A stretch of 11,050 nt of DNA from Planctomycetota bacterium (GCA_002691835.1 NZJA01000148.1:1-11050); one strand, 5' to 3'; shown: positions 1 through 9,024, counted from the stretch's first letter. The notes: generated from the letters alone by a model not told the origin. Program-made: numbers and translations.

Positions 1-3000
1 ATTCGGAGCAATCCACGAAACATGTGCAGAACAAACTCCAGGATCATTACTGACCGTGATATCAGCAGGAATTCCTTCAAGAGTTGGCTGTTGTTCATCA
101 AGAACTGTGACAGTGAATGTTTCTGTTGTCGTATTACCGGAGGGGTCTGTAGCAACATAGGAAACAGTTGACACACCAACAATGAAGAAGCTTCCAGATG
201 GGATATTATTCGCAAGCAATCGCCCTGGGCAGTTGTCCGTAGACGTCGGCTCTATCCAGCTTGCAACGGCTCCACATTGACCTTCTTCAGCATTAAGAAG
301 AATATCAGCAGGCATTCCGTGGATCATCGGTGGAGTATCATCTACCACTGTAATCACGAACTGCTGGGTTGTTTGCAAGCCATTGATATCTGACACAGTA
401 GCATTGACCGAATGATCACCGAGACCAAGGAACAAGCCGTTGGTTCTATCGTAAGTGATACCTTCAACGCCACAGTTATCCGAAGCCTCAGCTTCAGGCC
501 ACACCACCACAGCTCCGCACTGATCAACAGCTGCTGACACTTCGTAATCAGAGCTGATATTGGTAAACACTGGTGCTTCAGCATCCACCACCGTAACCGT
601 AAAGGTCTCGTCTGATGAGTTTCCACTATCGTCAGTCACTGAGTAGACCACCGTAGTCGTTCCCACTGGGAAGAAGTGTCCACTGAGGAATTCGGCTGTC
701 GGAGTCAGCACGTCACAATTATCAGTAGCAATCGGATAATCCCAACTGTAGGACGCTCCACAGAATCCCGGAATATTGTCGATAGTGACCGATTCTGGCA
801 TTCCAGAGATCACTGGAAGCTCATGGTCTTCGACAACAATCACGAATGAAGTCGTGAACTCATTACCGTAAATGTCTGAGGCAGAGAGTACGACTGTAGT
901 CTCACCCAGCAAGAATCGATCTCCAGGTTGATGACTGCTGCTGTGAGATTGGACCTCGCAGTTATCGACTGCGACTGGTGCCACCCAATTGACTTCTGCA
1001 TCGCAGAGTCCCGGTTCAGCATGAACGACGATTGTTTCTGGAATACCGTCAAAATCAGGATCTTCAAAGTCGCTCACTGTCACAGCGAACTCATCACTGA
1101 TGACATTTCCAGTGGGATCCTGTGCTGTGTAGGTGACCACCGTCGTACCGATCGGGAACAGGTCACCAGGCTGATGACTGGAAGCAAGATTAATCTCTTC
1201 GCAGTTGTCATATACATTGGGAAGATCCCAGTAATGAGCAGCACCACAAACACCCGGATCAGTGTTGATCGAGACTGTCTCAGGCATGGTCACGAATTCG
1301 GGGATCTGCAGATCAACGACTGTGACATTGAAACTTGTACTGACAAGATTTCCACTGGGGTCAGAAACAGAATAGGTCACCGTTGTCGTTCCAAGATCAA
1401 AGAAAGATCCACTGGAATGATCCGTTGAGAAACCTACTGTTCCACAGTTGTCAGAAGCAGTCGGCTCTACCCACTGATGGACAGCACCGCACTGATCGAG
1501 GTCATTTTCCAAGATCACATCTTCAGGAGTACCGCTGATGACAGGATCTTCATTGTCCTGAACAACGACCGTAAACATTACTTGTCTACTCTGACCGTGT
1601 GCATCAGCTGCCTGGTAAGTCACGATGCTCAATCCCACCGGGAAGGAGTCTCCAGGTTGGTGACTGGCTGTCACAGTCATTCCAGGACAGTTGTCAGTAA
1701 TCGTCGGCTCTATCCAATCGAAGACTCTCTGGCATGATCCAGGCTCCGTTGTCAGAACCACATTTGCAGGGATATTCTCGATGACCGGTACCTGGTTATC
1801 TTCGACGCTGACGTCGAAGCTACCGACCGTCTCAAGTCCTGCGGAATCAACAATGGTGTAGGTCACTGTCGTTGTACCAATGGCAAATGCGGTTCCCGAA
1901 GGAATGTCTAAATGGGTCGAAACGACCTCACAGTTGTCACTGAATGCAGGCTCTTCCCATGTCACAACAGCGTCACACTGATTGAAATCTGTGTTGACCG
2001 CTATGTCGCCGGAGAGACCGGAAATGACAGGGCTCTGCGTGTCTTCAACCGTTACTGTGAACTCATGGACAGAAATGTTTCCGGTAGTGTCAATAGCGGT
2101 ATAGGAAACCAGAGTGGCTCCCACTTCAAAGAACTCACCGGGGTAGTTACTCGGCTTAATGTCCAGGATCGTGCAGTTGTCTTCCGCAGTGGGCTCAACC
2201 CAGCTGACGGTACTTCCGCAAAGACCATCCTCAGCTTCCAATAGAATGTCCTGAGGGCCATTGATCAAAACAGGCACTTCAAGATCAACAATATTGATTT
2301 CGAAGCTAAGTGTTTGAGCATTTCCGGAGGCATCCGTAACCGTGTAACTAACCGTTGTCAGTCCGGTAGCAAAGAAATCGCCCGGGTTATGAGAACTGGT
2401 CAATTGCTGGTTCGGGCAGTTATCTGAAGTTTGAGGAAGCGTCCAATCAATCAATGCACCACATGCTCCCGGATCGTTCTCCTGAAGCACATTGTCCGGC
2501 ATTGCGAATAACTCAGGTCCTTGAAGGTCTTCAACCAGAATTTCGAAACTGGCTTCATTGACGTTCCCTGAGGAATCCTCAACGGTATAAGTCACAAGGG
2601 TCGTTCCTATCGGGTAAACAGATCCATTGACCTGATCCCCCACCAAGGAAGTGACTTCACAATTATCGCTGGAGGTAGGCTCAATCCAGGAAACGAATGC
2701 TCCACAACTGTCGAGATCATTCTCGATGACAATGTTTTCTGGGAGATTCACAACTTCTGGAAGTTCTTGGTCGAGAACTGTCACGACAAAACTGGCTGTA
2801 TTTGCATTGCCATGAATATCAGTCGTCGCGAGCTCAACCAGGGTATCTCCCAACAGGAACTGGCTTCCTGATTCATGGGTGATAGTGCTGGTGTCGATCG
2901 CACAGTTATCAGCAAACTCAGGAGCATCCCAACTGACTGGCATGCTGCAAGTTCCGAGATCAGCGATCACGGTGATATCCATGGGAGTACCCAAAATCGC

Positions 3001-6000
3001 AGGATCTTCGTTATCTACAACCGTGACGACAAATTCTTCAGCAGAGACATTTCCACTGTTGTCGATCGCAGTGTATGAAACTGTCGTGGATCCCACCGCA
3101 AAGTAATCTCCAGGCTGGTGAGTTCCTGTGAAGACATGATCAGGACAGTTATCTGATGATTGCGGAATATCCCAAGCATGTAATGAACCACATAGCCCAG
3201 ATTGGCTATTGATGGTTACACTTTGTGGCATTCCAGTAATCGAAGGCAGCTGTTGATCAAGAATTGAGATATCGAAACTGGCAGAAACCACCAAGCCAGC
3301 GGAATCAGTCGCAGTGTATGTGACAGTTGTCACGCCTTTTTGGAAAAAGTCACCTGACGAGTGGCTCGAGGTGAAACTCAATACCGTACAGTTATCGGAG
3401 GACTCAGGCTCAATCCAGTTAACTATTGCACCACAACTATCAAGATCAGTTCCTTGCGTCAGGTTTTCTGGCATTCCTGAAATAACTGGATCTTCAGTGT
3501 CCTGAACAATCACAGTGAACATCAACTGAGTGACATGACCCGCAGCATCTGATGCTGTGTAGTTGACCACCGTCAAACCAGTATTGAAGAAATCACCCGG
3601 ATTGTGTGTCGAAGTAACCTCAAGGCCCGGACAGTTTTCTAAGACTTCAGGAACTCCCCATGTATGAATCGCTCCACACTCACCAGAGTCAGTTTCCAAA
3701 ACGGCACTGCTGATGAATGTCAGGAAGTTGGGGGCTTGAGCATCTTCTACAGTGACAGTGAAACTATCACTAATAGTGTTTCCTGTTGCATCTGCAACTT
3801 CATAGGTCACTACCGTAGTACCAATGGGGAAGAAATCGCCAGACTGGTGATCAGATCCATTGATTCCAATACTGCAATTGTCCAGCAGCTCAGGCTCTAT
3901 CCAGCTAACCGCTGCACCACATTCATTTGCATCATTATCCACAGTCACTGAAGACGGGAATGTTCCAAAGGTTGGATACTCTTCGTCGAGAATAGTGACA
4001 TTGAACTGGACTGTTGAAATGTTACCTGTGGGATCCTGAGCTGTGTAGGAAACAACAGTGGTTCCCGTGAGGAAGAAATCTTCCGGATCGTGACTTGAAA
4101 TCAGTGCCTGAACAGAACAGTTGTCCTCTGCTGTCGGCTCAATCCAGGAGATATTAGTCCCACATGATCCAGGATCGGCAATCGCGACGACATCCGTTGG
4201 GGTATTCAGAACCACAGGGACTTCAAGGTCTACGACATTTACTTCAAAACTTTCAGCGTGACTATTACCAGCAGCATCTACCACTGTGTAAGTCACCACT
4301 GTAGTACCACGTTCAAAGAAGCTGCCGGGGACATGCGTACCTGACAAACTTTCGACCTGACAGTTATCCGAAGTCCCTGGGATTACCCAATCAATGATTG
4401 CGCCGCATTCTCCGGCATCATTGATCTTGAACTGATCCGCTGGCATGGCGATCAGTTGGGGAAGTTCGGCATCCTCAATTCTTACAGTGAAATCCTCGGA
4501 ATGTTCATTACCGTGAATATCAACGATCGTTGCTGTTACGGTCGTATCGCCAAGCGGGAATACACTGCCCGAAGAATGTGTCAAAGAAATCGATTCGACG
4601 AGACAGTTATCTGTACCCGTTACCTCTTCCCATGTCACGATTCCATCGCAAACCGCCAGTGAAGTATTACCAGTCACAAGGCCAGGAATCGCAGAGAATG
4701 CCGGCTTTTCGTTATCCGCGACAGTCACCATGAAGGATTTTGTGGTTTCATTCCCACTATTATCCACTGCAACATATGTGACTTGGGTCGAACCTACGGA
4801 GAAAAATGCGCCAGAAGGAATCGAGTTGGACAAGCTTGAAACCAAGCAATTATCTGTGGCTCCAGGCTCAACCCAGCTTACGTTTGCTCCGCATTGTCCT
4901 TCGTCGTTTGTGACAAAAATATCTTCGTCAATCCCGACGATTTGTGCATTCTCCTGATCCAGAACCTCAACGTCGAAGCTGTGATCAGTTTGATTTCCAT
5001 GAATATCGATGACCTGATACTCGACGGTAGTCACTCCAGTGTTGAAGAACATTCCTGAAGAGTGAGATCCGCTGATCGTATCCACTTCACAGTTGTCTTC
5101 CGCTGTTACCGGATTCCATGTCACGCTGGCTCCACACTGACCGAGATCTGTATTGATCTGGATTCCCAGCGGGATCTCTGTGAACTCAGGTGCCGTCGTA
5201 TCAGTCACTTCAATAGCGAAACTGGCTTCATCTGAATTTCCGGAGGCATCTAAAATGCTGTAGGTGACAACAGTGATTCCAACTGGGTAGAAATCGCCAT
5301 TGATTTGATCTGCAGACAACTCCGCGACGGAACAGTTATCAGAGCTTTGTGGCTCAATCCATGTAACTGTGGTCCCACATGCGTCACTATCCGAGCTCAC
5401 AGAAATGTCCGCTGGGAGACTCAGAATAACTGGAATCTCCTCATCCAGGACTGTTACCAAGAAGCTGGCTGCAGAACTGTTGCCATGAATATCTGTGGTA
5501 CTGATTTCGACCGTTGTCGTTCCAACTGGGAATTCACTACCCGAATTGTGAGAAATCGAGAATGACTCAATCGCACAATTATCTTGAGAGTCCGGAGCGA
5601 CCCAGCTGACTGGAGTTGTGCAATCGCCTTCCCCTACAACCAGACTTATGTCTGCGGGTAAACGAATGATCATCGGGTCTTCTTCATCGACGACCGTAAT
5701 GCTGAACTGATCCGTCGTCGTCATTCCCATGCTGTCGGTCACTGTGTATGAAACCTGAGTGACACCGACAGGGAAAGAATCTCCTGGTTCGTGAGTCGCT
5801 GTAAAGGAAACAACCTCACAATTGTCGGAGGGCACCGGCACAGTCCAGCTATGAACTGCTGAACAAAGTCCTGGATCTGCGACAATCGTTCTATCTGCAG
5901 GCATTCCACTGATTTGCGGAGCCTCATCATCATCTACGGAAATACTGAAAGTACCCGTTGTGATTTGACCCATTCCATCCATTACAAGGTATGTAACTTC

Positions 6001-7380
6001 GGTGCTTCCTTTTGGGAAGTATGCGCCTGATTCATGTGATCCGTCGAAATCGACCAACTCACAGTTGTCCCATGGAGTCGGGACAACCCAACTCACGTTT
6101 GCTCCACACTGTCCAGGATCATTAAAGACCGAAATGTTTTGTGGAAGGCCAAGAAGTATCGGCATCTCTGTATCGTTAACAGTAATGCTGAAACTTTCCA
6201 ATGTCTGATTACCAGCATTGTCTACAAGTGTGTACTCGACCACTGTAGTACCAATGGGGAAAGCATCGCCGGAATTCGCAGTTCCCTCAAATGCATTGAT
6301 CCCACAATTATCAGAGATCCCTGGCAGCTGCCAGTTCACTACTGCTGTACATTGAGCTGGATCATTATCAAGAACAAAGTCTTCGGGAACATTACTGATC
6401 AACGGTGCTTCTGTATCCAGAATCGAAACCGTGAACTGGTGAATGTTCACATTACCGTTGACGTCTGTCGCAGTAATCGTAACGACCGTATCGCCAAGAG
6501 GGAAAATGTCACCCGGCTGATGGCTGCTGAGAACAGAATTTACACCACAGTTATCCTGCACAGATGCAGGAGCCCATGAAATCTGTGCATTGCACTCATT
6601 CGGGTCATTACCTGCGACGATATCTTGAGGTGCTGAGGTGTACTCAGGAAGTTCTTCATCCCGAATCGTCACATTGAAACTTGCAGATACAGTATTTCCC
6701 CAACTATCAACAGCAGTGTAAGTCACTACTGTCGTGCCCAGCTCAAAGAGAGTTCCACTGGAAACATCTCCGGAGAAAGAAGATACGCTGCAGTCATCTG
6801 CAACTTCGGGCTCAATCCACTCAACTAGACGGCTACATGTTCCGCTCTCTGTCAGAAGATCGATATCAGCAGGCATGTTGCTGATTACTGGATCAACCGT
6901 ATCGACAACAATCACATCCATATTGATTGACGACACATTTCCGTGAGTATCCGTCAAGGTGTATGTAACCGTGGTTGTTCCGATTGGGAAGATTTCACCC
7001 GGCTGGTGAGTCGAAGTAACAGAGAAAACACCACAATTATCGACTGGGTTTGGCGTCGGCCAATTTACTGGAAGCTCACAGACACCCTCTGAGGATTCGA
7101 CAGAAACCGAGCTCTGGATCCCAGTCAAAGTTGGAAGCTCATCATCTGAGACAACAACTGTAAACATTGAGTTACGAACGTTACCACTGACGTCTGTTGC
7201 TGTGTAAGTGACAATTGTCAAACCTGTAGAGAAAAACGTCCCAGAGGGGTGTGTTGTTTCCAGAGAAGCAACGCCACAGTTATCAGTAGCGATTGGATCT
7301 TCCCAAGTCACCACTGCTCCACATTCTCCAATGTCCGTACTTACATTGAATGGACTTGGCATGTTTGAGATGGAAGGCAA
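1..7380 (-). repeat. Array of 30 complete HYR domains plus a partial 31st, each 243 bases
   Basis: Unit n spans 7380-243n+1 to 7380-243(n-1), so unit 1 is 7138-7380 and unit 30 is 91-333; a partial unit fills 1-90. The Cys codon of the DNC motif recurs at 7276, 7033, 6790 and so on to 229, always exactly 243 bases apart. A typical unit reads: proline-rich start, PxDI strand, CGAxVxW, P..xDNC, HxSGxFFPVGTTxVTYTAxD, GN, SFxVTVxDxE. All 30 full units keep C-x14-C and the Trp six residues after the first Cys; one disulfide per domain is inferred. Motif variants are DDC in unit 3 and ENC in unit 16. These traits match the HYR (hyalin repeat) family, and the array would form a long rod-like stalk. 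Confidence 0.93.
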
Positions 7381-9015
7381 TAGAATGTCGGCGTCTACCT
7401 GGCACTCATCCGGAATCATATCCAGGTTGCAGTCCAGGGAGAAACCACTGCTTACGTCGCAACTATCCGGCACACCATTCAGGTTACAGTCCGGCAATTC
7501 ACCCAATGAAATCTGACATTCATCGGGAACTCCGTTTTCATCGCAATCCTGTTTGGTCCCATCTGAAATCTCGCATGCATCCGGAATCAGGTTCATATTG
7601 CAATCAGCCTCAAGGCCCTGAGTCACATCGCAGATGTCATCTTCGAGGTTCTCATTGCAATCGTTGTATACGGATATCCAGATACTTTTTCCGGTGCTTT
7701 GTCCCGAACTTCCAACAATCAAAAATGGTAACTGGCAACTCAAAGAACTACCGTAGTACTCACCAGTTACCCTGTCAGCGATAGGGCTCAGTGGATTTTC
7801 TCTGAGCCAATCGAGACCGTATTTCCGGTAAATTACGACTTGGCCTTGTTCTGATCCCGCTGCGGGAGCACTAATGACAGCCGTTTTTACGTCTAGACCG
7901 ACTGCGGCACCAAATAGTCCGCTTTCGTCTGCATCTTCTGGTTCAATTCTTTGTTGGTTGATCCACATGCTTGCAAGCCTGTTGTGAAGGTATGCAGCGC
8001 CACTTTCGACATCTTCTCCAGGAGCACCAACGAGAAGATGATCGTGATTCACGTCTACTGCATATCCAAAGGTTGCAAATGGGGTTGGGTTCTGGGCAGT
8101 AATCATCAGGCTCTCGGTGTAGATGCCTGCTGACTCTTCAAATACCAGAACGCTGCCAGAGTTTGTCACTCCATTTGATTCATGACCAGGAGCACCGATG
8201 ACTACCGTTTCGCCATGAACAGCGATCGAACACCCGAGCATATCCCCATCGGTCAGCTGATCAGATTCAAGCTTTTGATCCTGTAACCACATACCGTTTT
8301 CATGGGTGTAAATGTAGACAGATCCGGAACCAAGGCCGTTTAAGGTTCCTGGAGCTCCGACAAAGATGGTTTCATTTTCAATTGCGAGCGCGCTACCGAA
8401 TGCAGCGCCAAGGGGGGCATCAAAGGCGGTGAGTGTTCCCTCGTAGTTCCACCAGCCATTACCTACCCTGCGGTAAAGAAACACCGCTCCTCGACCTTGA
8501 AGCTTTCCAGGAGCACCAATTGCTGCCAGGTCACCTTCAATAGCCACTGCAGATCCAAAGCGATCCTCAAGAGTCGCAGCCACACCAAAGATCTTCATCT
8601 CTTCGATCCAGCGTGTGCCTTTGCGAGCAAAGATGTTCGCAGATCCGGTATTGGTACCCAGCAAGTCATCATCGGGGGCACCTACCACTGCAAAATCTGC
8701 AGTTGAATCGACAGCGGATCCGAACCCACCACCAAATGCGAGTCCAATTCCCACCAATTCGGCGGTACCTGGGCTGCACTCGTCAGGGATTCCATCGAGA
8801 TTGCAATCTTCACTCGTTGCGAGCTCTAGATCACATTCATCTGGGATCAGGTTGCCGTTGCAATCATCACTGGAACCCAAATCAATATCACATTGATCCG
8901 CGACACCATTCTGATTGCAGTCTACGGTGGGCTGACATTGAGCCGAGACAGTTGTCTGGGCTAAAAGCAACACACACCACAGTACACCTGTGTAAAGGGC
9001 GATACGGGGGAACAT
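1..9015 (-). CDS. Giant secreted HYR-repeat protein with FG-GAP propeller (5' part; runs off left edge)
   Basis: This frame stays open for 3005 codons from the ATG at 9015 to the window edge, so the protein exceeds 300 kDa and its C-terminus is not seen. Domain order: signal peptide (residues 1-25), three DCNxNG calcium-binding-like repeats (32-80), seven FG-GAP-type blades (about 98-451), five more DCNxNG repeats (452-538), then 30 full HYR domains of 81 residues and 30 residues of another (from 546). HYR domains are immunoglobulin-like folds linked to adhesion, and FG-GAP propellers occur in integrin-alpha-like surface proteins. A role as an exported adhesin, matrix or scaffold protein is therefore inferred; no catalytic motif was seen. 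The start is supported by GGAGG four bases upstream and by the signal peptide directly after it. An in-frame ATG at 9033 has no ribosome binding site. It lies 147 bases downstream of a related gene on the same strand. Confidence 0.96.
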   Translation of the reverse strand, partial: MFPRIALYTGVLWCVLLLAQTTVSAQCQPTVDCNQNGVADQCDIDLGSSDDCNGNLIPDECDLELATSEDCNLDGIPDECSPGTAELVGIGLAFGGGFGSAVDSTADFAVVGAPDDDLLGTNTGSANIFARKGTRWIEEMKIFGVAATLEDRFGSAVAIEGDLAAIGAPGKLQGRGAVFLYRRVGNGWWNYEGTLTAFDAPLGAAFGSALAIENETIFVGAPGTLNGLGSGSVYIYTHENGMWLQDQKLESDQLTDGDMLGCSIAVHGETVVIGAPGHESNGVTNSGSVLVFEESAGIYTESLMITAQNPTPFATFGYAVDVNHDHLLVGAPGEDVESGAAYLHNRLASMWINQQRIEPEDADESGLFGAAVGLDVKTAVISAPAAGSEQGQVVIYRKYGLDWLRENPLSPIADRVTGEYYGSSLSCQLPFLIVGSSGQSTGKSIWISVYNDCNENLEDDICDVTQGLEADCNMNLIPDACEISDGTKQDCDENGVPDECQISLGELPDCNLNGVPDSCDVSSGFSLDCNLDMIPDECQVDADILLPSISNMPSPFNVSTDIGECGAVVTWEDPIATDNCGVASLETTHPSGTFFSTGLTIVTYTATDVSGNVRNSMFTVVVSDDELPTLTGIQSSVSVESSEGVCELPVNWPTPNPVDNCGVFSVTSTHQPGEIFPIGTTTVTYTLTDTHGNVSSINMDVIVVDTVDPVISNMPADIDLLTESGTCSRLVEWIEPEVADDCSVSSFSGDVSSGTLFELGTTVVTYTAVDSWGNTVSASFNVTIRDEELPEYTSAPQDIVAGNDPNECNAQISWAPASVQDNCGVNSVLSSHQPGDIFPLGDTVVTITATDVNGNVNIHQFTVSILDTEAPLISNVPEDFVLDNDPAQCTAVVNWQLPGISDNCGINAFEGTANSGDAFPIGTTVVEYTLVDNAGNQTLESFSITVNDTEMPILLGLPQNISVFNDPGQCGANVSWVVPTPWDNCELVDFDGSHESGAYFPKGSTEVTYLVMDGMGQITTGTFSISVDDDEAPQISGMPADRTIVADPGLCSAVHSWTVPVPSDNCEVVSFTATHEPGDSFPVGVTQVSYTVTDSMGMTTTDQFSITVVDEEDPMIIRLPADISLVVGEGDCTTPVSWVAPDSQDNCAIESFSISHNSGSEFPVGTTTVEISTTDIHGNSSAASFLVTVLDEEIPVILSLPADISVSSDSDACGTTVTWIEPQSSDNCSVAELSADQINGDFYPVGITVVTYSILDASGNSDEASFAIEVTDTTAPEFTEIPLGIQINTDLGQCGASVTWNPVTAEDNCEVDTISGSHSSGMFFNTGVTTVEYQVIDIHGNQTDHSFDVEVLDQENAQIVGIDEDIFVTNDEGQCGANVSWVEPGATDNCLVSSLSNSIPSGAFFSVGSTQVTYVAVDNSGNETTKSFMVTVADNEKPAFSAIPGLVTGNTSLAVCDGIVTWEEVTGTDNCLVESISLTHSSGSVFPLGDTTVTATIVDIHGNEHSEDFTVRIEDAELPQLIAMPADQFKINDAGECGAIIDWVIPGTSDNCQVESLSGTHVPGSFFERGTTVVTYTVVDAAGNSHAESFEVNVVDLEVPVVLNTPTDVVAIADPGSCGTNISWIEPTAEDNCSVQALISSHDPEDFFLTGTTVVSYTAQDPTGNISTVQFNVTILDEEYPTFGTFPSSVTVDNDANECGAAVSWIEPELLDNCSIGINGSDHQSGDFFPIGTTVVTYEVADATGNTISDSFTVTVEDAQAPNFLTFISSAVLETDSGECGAIHTWGVPEVLENCPGLEVTSTHNPGDFFNTGLTVVNYTASDAAGHVTQLMFTVIVQDTEDPVISGMPENLTQGTDLDSCGAIVNWIEPESSDNCTVLSFTSSHSSGDFFQKGVTTVTYTATDSAGLVVSASFDISILDQQLPSITGMPQSVTINSQSGLCGSLHAWDIPQSSDNCPDHVFTGTHQPGDYFAVGSTTVSYTAIDNSGNVSAEEFVVTVVDNEDPAILGTPMDITVIADLGTCSMPVSWDAPEFADNCAIDTSTITHESGSQFLLGDTLVELATTDIHGNANTASFVVTVLDQELPEVVNLPENIVIENDLDSCGAFVSWIEPTSSDNCEVTSLVGDQVNGSVYPIGTTLVTYTVEDSSGNVNEASFEILVEDLQGPELFAMPDNVLQENDPGACGALIDWTLPQTSDNCPNQQLTSSHNPGDFFATGLTTVSYTVTDASGNAQTLSFEINIVDLEVPVLINGPQDILLEAEDGLCGSTVSWVEPTAEDNCTILDIKPSNYPGEFFEVGATLVSYTAIDTTGNISVHEFTVTVEDTQSPVISGLSGDIAVNTDFNQCDAVVTWEEPAFSDNCEVVSTHLDIPSGTAFAIGTTTVTYTIVDSAGLETVGSFDVSVEDNQVPVIENIPANVVLTTEPGSCQRVFDWIEPTITDNCPGMTVTASHQPGDSFPVGLSIVTYQAADAHGQSRQVMFTVVVQDNEDPVISGTPEDVILENDLDQCGAVHQWVEPTASDNCGTVGFSTDHSSGSFFDLGTTTVTYSVSDPSGNLVSTSFNVTVVDLQIPEFVTMPETVSINTDPGVCGAAHYWDLPNVYDNCEEINLASSHQPGDLFPIGTTVVTYTAQDPTGNVISDEFAVTVSDFEDPDFDGIPETIVVHAEPGLCDAEVNWVAPVAVDNCEVQSHSSSHQPGDRFLLGETTVVLSASDIYGNEFTTSFVIVVEDHELPVISGMPESVTIDNIPGFCGASYSWDYPIATDNCDVLTPTAEFLSGHFFPVGTTTVVYSVTDDSGNSSDETFTVTVVDAEAPVFTNISSDYEVSAAVDQCGAVVVWPEAEASDNCGVEGITYDRTNGLFLGLGDHSVNATVSDINGLQTTQQFVITVVDDTPPMIHGMPADILLNAEEGQCGAVASWIEPTSTDNCPGRLLANNIPSGSFFIVGVSTVSYVATDPSGNTTTETFTVTVLDEQQPTLEGIPADITVSNDPGVCSAHVSWIAPN
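7402..7662 (-). repeat. Second cluster of five DCNxNG calcium-binding-like repeats
   Basis: Residues 452-538 hold five units: DCNENLEDDICD, DCNMNLIPDACE, DCDENGVPDECQ, DCNLNGVPDSCD and DCNLDMIPDECQ. They link the propeller to the HYR array and, with the N-terminal cluster, flank the propeller on both sides. A calcium-stiffened spacer is the likely role, by analogy with thrombospondin type 3 repeats. The first unit is the most degenerate. Confidence 0.82.
7663..8724 (-). other. Seven-blade FG-GAP-type beta-propeller domain
   Basis: Residues about 98-451 contain seven spaced copies of a FGxAV...VGAP pattern: FGSAV/VVGAP, FGSAV/AIGAP, FGSAL/FVGAP, LGCSI/VIGAP, FGYAV/LVGAP, FGAAV/VISAP and YGSSL/IVGSS. 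Most copies are followed by a glycine-rich turn and a Y- or F-containing strand (for example GAVFLYRR, GSVYIYTH). The form fits the bacterial FG-GAP family, in which seven copies close one propeller. The last two copies are the most degenerate. The DxDxDG calcium loops of integrin-type blades are not obvious, so metal binding here is uncertain. A ligand-binding role is inferred from the fold. Confidence 0.85.
8776..8922 (-). repeat. N-terminal cluster of three DCNxNGxPDEC calcium-binding-like repeats
   Basis: Residues 32-80 hold three units of about 19 residues: DCNQNGVADQCD, DCNGNLIPDECD and DCNLDGIPDECS, joined by short acidic linkers. The spaced Asp/Asn residues resemble EF-hand or thrombospondin type 3 calcium loops, and each unit carries two Cys. 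Such units are common in secreted planctomycete proteins. Calcium binding is inferred from the pattern. Confidence 0.82.
8941..9015 (-). other. Signal peptide of the giant HYR protein (residues 1-25)
   Basis: The N-terminus is short and basic (MFPRI), followed by a hydrophobic core (residues 5-19, including LWCVLLLA) and a polar c-region ending Val-Ser-Ala before Gln26, which fits a type I signal peptidase site. The Cys at residue 14 lies inside the core and is not in a lipobox, so a lipoprotein is unlikely. Export by the Sec route is inferred. Confidence 0.88.
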
Positions 9016-9019
9016 CGTA

Positions 9020-9024
9020 CCTCC
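9020..9024 (-). promoter_or_regulatory. Shine-Dalgarno sequence of the giant HYR gene
   Basis: GGAGG on the minus strand sits four bases before the ATG at 9015. This decides the start over the in-frame ATG at 9033, which has no purine-rich stretch in front. No convincing -35/-10 pair was seen between this site and the upstream hairpin. Confidence 0.75.

Noticed and set aside
928..6579. Many + strand open frames of 60-166 codons opposite the HYR array
   Set aside because: They are antisense to a continuous, domain-rich minus-strand frame. Their proteins lack recognisable domains, and they recur because the underlying repeat has few stops on the complement.
229..7284. Regularly spaced short motif (cagttatc / cagttgtc every 243 bases), at first glance like a repeat-spacer array
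   Set aside because: The motif is the codon signature of the DNC residues in each HYR domain. The 243-base spacing is one protein domain, far too long for a CRISPR unit, and the intervening DNA is coding.
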